Below are positions 33,329 through 36,099 of a stretch of 36,099 bases of DNA, piece after piece; the stretch's first letter is position 1; each line of letters begins with the position of its first letter. The notes beneath the pieces were generated by a model, which was not told the DNA's origin, did not search any database, and saw only the letters and a list, made by a program, of their open reading frames with translations. The translations under genes and the position numbers were made by a program. The stretch comes from Oscillatoriales cyanobacterium SM2_2_1 (GTDB taxonomy: Bacteria > Cyanobacteriota > Cyanobacteriia > Pseudanabaenales > Pseudanabaenaceae). Where the stretch lies: positions 1 to 36,099 of the forward strand of contig JAAUUH010000021.1 in the NCBI GenBank assembly GCA_012031145.1, read 5' to 3'.

Positions 33329-33958
33329 ATGCACCTTTCTGAACCCCATATTTTTGACCATGACCTAGATCGCGACACCCTAGATCTGTACCTGCACCAG
33401 CCGGCGATTGCCATAGATACGGAGGCAATGGGGTTGATCTCACGGCGGGATCGGCTGTGTTTGGTGCAACTGTGCGACGCGCAGGATCGGATCAGTTTGG
33501 TGCGGATTGCTAGGGGCGATCGGGAAGCCCCTCATTTGCAGCAGCTTATGGAGGCATCGGCGGTGGTTAAAATTTTCCACTATGCCCGTTTTGATGTCGG
33601 CATTTTGCTGGCCCATCTGGGGATTCGGGTGAATCCTATCTATTGCACCAAAATTGCCAGCAGGCTAGCCCGCACCTACACCGACAAACACGGGCTGCGG
33701 GAGTTGGTCAAGGAGCTGGAGCAGGTTGAGATGGACAAGGAGCAGCAGTCCTCTGATTGGGGCAGTACTCTGGCGCTGACCGAGGCCCAAATCAAGTATG
33801 CCGCCAACGATGTGCGGTATTTAATCGCGCTGCGGCACAAGCTCGATATCATGCTAGAGCGGGAGGAGCGCTTAAGCCTTGCCTATGCCTGTTTTGAGCA
33901 TCTCCCGACCCAAGTGGCATTAGACCAACTGGGCTATAGTGATGTGTTTGCCCATTGA
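33329..33958 (+). CDS. RNase D-like 3'-5' exonuclease, single domain
   Basis: A 209-residue DEDDy-type exonuclease of the DnaQ-like fold. The active-site residues can be placed: Asp30 and Glu32 (AIDTEAMGL), Asp89 (FHYARFDVGIL), Tyr157 and Asp161 (YAANDVRYL). Unlike Escherichia coli RNase D it has no HRDC domains, so it is only the catalytic core, as in many cyanobacterial and plant-type homologues. It probably trims structured RNA 3' ends such as tRNA precursors, but this is inferred from the family. The ATG at 33329 is chosen because TAGGAG precedes it; a longer in-frame extension back to 33098 runs through the previous gene and is discarded. Its last 25 bases overlap the end of the convergent antiporter gene. 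Confidence 0.9.
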   Translation: MHLSEPHIFDHDLDRDTLDLYLHQPAIAIDTEAMGLISRRDRLCLVQLCDAQDRISLVRIARGDREAPHLQQLMEASAVVKIFHYARFDVGILLAHLGIRVNPIYCTKIASRLARTYTDKHGLRELVKELEQVEMDKEQQSSDWGSTLALTEAQIKYAANDVRYLIALRHKLDIMLEREERLSLAYACFEHLPTQVALDQLGYSDVFAH

Positions 33959-35706
33959 GGTGGCTCAGGCAGAGGAATAGGGCAGGTGAGGTCGGGGCGA
34001 AAGTCCGCATAGCGCCCTTGGCGAACTTCCAAGATTTCCTGTTGCACCGTTTCGCTAGATTCTCCTAGGCACAAAAGCACATGGGTAGAAAGTTCTAGGC
34101 TGGCTTCAAATTCGGGATGGACGACTTCCTTGGCCCCCAGTTGGTAGAGCAGATCAATGTCTGAATCTTTGCAGGCTCGGGCCACGATATCTAGCTTGGG
34201 GGCGATTTCCCGGGCCCGCTGGGTGCAGAGTCGGCTGCTGCTGGCTTCATTGGTGACAATTACCAGCGATCGCGCCCGCTCAACATGGGCTTTTTCTAGC
34301 ACATAGGGGCTGGCGCAGTTGCCATAGAGGTAAGGAATGTGACGGTTACGCAGCAACTGCACCTTGGCTTCTGACTGCTCAATTACCAGTACGGGATAGC
34401 CCCGCCGGAGTAGGAGGTTGACGATGTTCTGCCCTACGCGCCCATAGCCAGCGATGATGATGTGATCCTGCTGGCGATCGGGCAGGCTGATTTCTTGGGG
34501 GGTGTCAAGGCGGTGAACCCAGGAGTCGAGCCAGGGCAGCGTGCCCAAAAAGTTCAGGATTCTGGGGGACAGTTGGAGCAAAAAAGGCGTGATCATCAGG
34601 GTTACGGCCGTACTGCCCAGCACTAGGGTGTAGACCGGACGGGAGATCAATCCGAGTTTTTGCCCCTCGCTGGCAAGAACAAAGGAAAACTCACCGATCT
34701 GAGCCAGACCAATACCAGCAAATACGGCTACGGCAGCGGGATAGCGAAAGGCGCTGACCAAGGGGATGACAATTAGGGCTTTGCCCACCATGGCGATCGC
34801 CACTAGGCCCAAAATTAATTCCAGATTCTGCCAAATGAACACCGGGTCGATCAGCATGCCGACCGAGGCAAAAAATAATGTGGCAAACACATCCCGCAGG
34901 GGCTCAACGTAGGTCAGGGTTTGGTCAGCATATTCCACCTCCGAAATCATTAGCCCCGCCACAAAAGCCCCCATCTCGATCGACAGTCCCAACTGCTCCG
35001 TAATTAGGGCAATCCCCAAACACAGCACAATGATGGTTAGCAAAAAAAGTTCTCGGCTTTCAGTGCCAGCCACCCAGCGCAATAGGGGCGGAATGCACCA
35101 TAACCCCACGGCGATCGCCACACCGGCAAATAGGGAGGTGGTGGCCAAAGCCTGTGCCACTGCCCAGACGACGGATTCGGGGTGCTCTAGGGCCGGCAAC
35201 ACCGCCAACATGATGCCAAGGGCCAGGTCTTGGATGATCAGCATTCCCAAGGTCACCTGTCCTTGGGGGGATTCCACTAGGTTGTTGGCCATGAGGCTAC
35301 GCAATACCACTGCCGTGGAAGATAGGGAGAGAATTGCCCCCAAAAATATCCCCTGGGTGGGACTGGATACCCACCCCACGGCGACGGAGAGCACGGCCGT
35401 TACCCCAATCGTCAGGAGGATTTGCAATCCGCCGCCGCCAAGGGCGATCGCCTGGACTTTGCGCAATTGGGAAAGGGAAAATTCCACCCCCAAGGCAAAT
35501 AACAGAAAAGCAACTCCAAACTGGGCGAGGGTTTCCACTTGGATTAATTCCTTAATTAGCCCCAGCCCGGTGGGGCCCACAACGATCCCCCCTACCAAAT
35601 AACCCAAAATGACCGGTAGGCGCAATCCTGCGGCCAACAGTCCTCCGACTGCTGCCGCCGCCAAGACCGTAACGAGGTCGACAATGAGGCGAAAATCTTC
35701 TTGCAC
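33934..35706 (-). CDS. CPA2-family cation/proton antiporter with TrkA-N domain (KefB/RosB-like)
   Basis: A 590-residue membrane transporter. The first 390 residues hold about a dozen membrane helices with the family stretches LPVILGYLVGGIVVGPTGLG, LLFALGVEFSLSQLRK, SLSSTAVVLRSLM, GAFVAGLMISE and FFASVGMLIDP. After a linker, a Rossmann-type RCK/TrkA-N domain begins near residue 413 (HIIIAGYGRVGQNIVNLL), which in relatives binds nucleotide and regulates K+/H+ exchange. The short C-terminal segment after about 530 carries ELSTHVLLCLGES. It is likely K+(Na+)/H+ exchange in the plasma or thylakoid membrane, possibly pH or light acclimation; the ion is not determined by sequence. The coding end runs 25 bases into the RNase D-like gene on the other strand. 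Confidence 0.93.
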   Translation of the reverse strand: MQEDFRLIVDLVTVLAAAAVGGLLAAGLRLPVILGYLVGGIVVGPTGLGLIKELIQVETLAQFGVAFLLFALGVEFSLSQLRKVQAIALGGGGLQILLTIGVTAVLSVAVGWVSSPTQGIFLGAILSLSSTAVVLRSLMANNLVESPQGQVTLGMLIIQDLALGIMLAVLPALEHPESVVWAVAQALATTSLFAGVAIAVGLWCIPPLLRWVAGTESRELFLLTIIVLCLGIALITEQLGLSIEMGAFVAGLMISEVEYADQTLTYVEPLRDVFATLFFASVGMLIDPVFIWQNLELILGLVAIAMVGKALIVIPLVSAFRYPAAVAVFAGIGLAQIGEFSFVLASEGQKLGLISRPVYTLVLGSTAVTLMITPFLLQLSPRILNFLGTLPWLDSWVHRLDTPQEISLPDRQQDHIIIAGYGRVGQNIVNLLLRRGYPVLVIEQSEAKVQLLRNRHIPYLYGNCASPYVLEKAHVERARSLVIVTNEASSSRLCTQRAREIAPKLDIVARACKDSDIDLLYQLGAKEVVHPEFEASLELSTHVLLCLGESSETVQQEILEVRQGRYADFRPDLTCPIPLPEPPQWANTSL

Positions 35707-35835
35707 AGGTGAAAAACTTCTAAAGTTTTAATCACTTTTAGTATGGCAGATTGCCGGGGATCTCTTAGGCAGACGTTAACCTGAAGCGCGGGTTTTGCCG
35801 CCACAATGGGCAAGGTGGATCTGGACTCCTAAATT

Positions 35836-36099
35836 ATGATGTGGAACATTCCTGCGATCGTATTGGTGGTGCTAACTTCTGGGTTGTGGCCGGGGGATGC
35901 CCATGGGGAGATGAAGACGGATCTCAAAAAAGCGCGGGATCCCTTCCGCCCAGTGGAGCTTAAGACTCTGAAGGCCGCTTCGGGGGCTAATCCGGGGATG
36001 GTGGTCTATCAGCGATCGCCCGGGACGGCAACGGCAAACGGGTTCCGCAGAGAATCTCAAGCTGGAGTTTATCAGCGCCACTCAGCGATCGCCATCTTC
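35836..36099 (+). CDS. Probable exported protein, N-terminal part (runs off the window)
   Basis: An open frame of 88 codons reaching the window edge. It begins MMWNIPAIVLVVLTSG and then WPGDAHGE, a short hydrophobic core with a possible signal-peptidase site after DAHG, so the protein is probably exported. The next part (ELKTLKAASGANPGMVVYQRSP) resembles N-terminal regions of some cyanobacterial secreted hypothetical proteins with LNTAKN-like stretches, but I cannot name a family. There is no clear ribosome-binding site; the second ATG (35839) may be the true start. From about 36012, after a HIP1 octamer, another frame reads ENLKLEFISAT, which looks more protein-like than the main frame, so a frameshift here is possible. 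Confidence 0.45.
   Translation, partial: MMWNIPAIVLVVLTSGLWPGDAHGEMKTDLKKARDPFRPVELKTLKAASGANPGMVVYQRSPGTATANGFRRESQAGVYQRHSAIAIF

Noticed and set aside
35030-35602. 190-codon plus-strand frame inside the CPA2 antiporter gene
   Set aside because: Antisense shadow; low-complexity translation and no start signal.
1-36099. CRISPR arrays, tRNA/rRNA genes, insertion sequences, prophage or toxin-antitoxin genes
   Set aside because: Looked for regularly spaced repeats, T-loop signatures in spacers, and transposase or phage-like proteins. None was found; the only direct repeats are two short tandem duplications.

Overview
The window is a piece of cyanobacterial chromosome. The evidence is psbB followed by psbT (photosystem II), a compact plant/cyanobacterial-type 4-hydroxyphenylpyruvate dioxygenase, a three-gene pntA/pntA2/pntB transhydrogenase, a NurA-domain protein of cyanobacterial type, and the octamer GCGATCGC (HIP1) recurring by eye about one to two times per kb on both coding and non-coding DNA. 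GC content is moderate to high with GC-rich codons throughout. I see no insertion sequence, prophage, integron, CRISPR array, rRNA or tRNA. The species cannot be fixed from the sequence alone.

Layout. 1-526: C-terminal part of an S66 LD-carboxypeptidase. 647-5143: two-gene RND efflux operon (periplasmic adaptor lipoprotein plus inner-membrane pump), followed by small hairpins and a dispersed cyanobacterial palindromic repeat. 5459-7264 (minus): prolyl-tRNA synthetase, with a possible small gene upstream. 7854-13896 (plus): hppD, phoH, msrA, an Rrf2-type regulator broken by a one-base frameshift, a divergent phosphoketolase-like ThDP enzyme, and thiD overlapping it by 4 bases. 14330-19263 (minus): xfp (true phosphoketolase) followed by glgP (glycogen phosphorylase), apparently one operon. 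19562-20752 (minus): NurA-domain nuclease. 21256-24170: pntA-pntA2-pntB with a convincing intrinsic terminator behind it. 24454-26580: a WecG/TagA/CpsF glycosyltransferase and a WecA/TagO-like polyprenyl-phosphate sugar-1-phosphate transferase. 26577-28742 (minus): a TldE/PmbA-like protein and a voltage-sensor K+ channel with a C-terminal zinc ribbon. 29126-30771: psbB-psbT. 30860-33958: an ABC ATPase and an MCE-domain protein (Mla/TGD-type lipid transport), a small membrane protein with a possible frameshift at its 5' end, and a single-domain RNase D-like exonuclease. 33934-35706 (minus): a CPA2 cation/proton antiporter with a TrkA-N domain. 35836 to the end: start of a probable exported protein.

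How the genes fit together. The strongest metabolic theme is carbon flux and redox balance: glycogen phosphorylase beside phosphoketolase, a second phosphoketolase-like enzyme coupled to a thiamine-pyrimidine kinase, and the proton-pumping transhydrogenase. Most of the rest is core cyanobacterial gene content. I do not see a clear new defence or mobile system. The points most worth checking are the xfp-glgP operon, the phosphoketolase-like/thiD overlap, the two apparent single-base losses that both sit next to HIP1 octamers (real mutations or modification-linked sequencing errors), the channel-zinc-ribbon fusion, and a possible leaderless start for the ABC ATPase.
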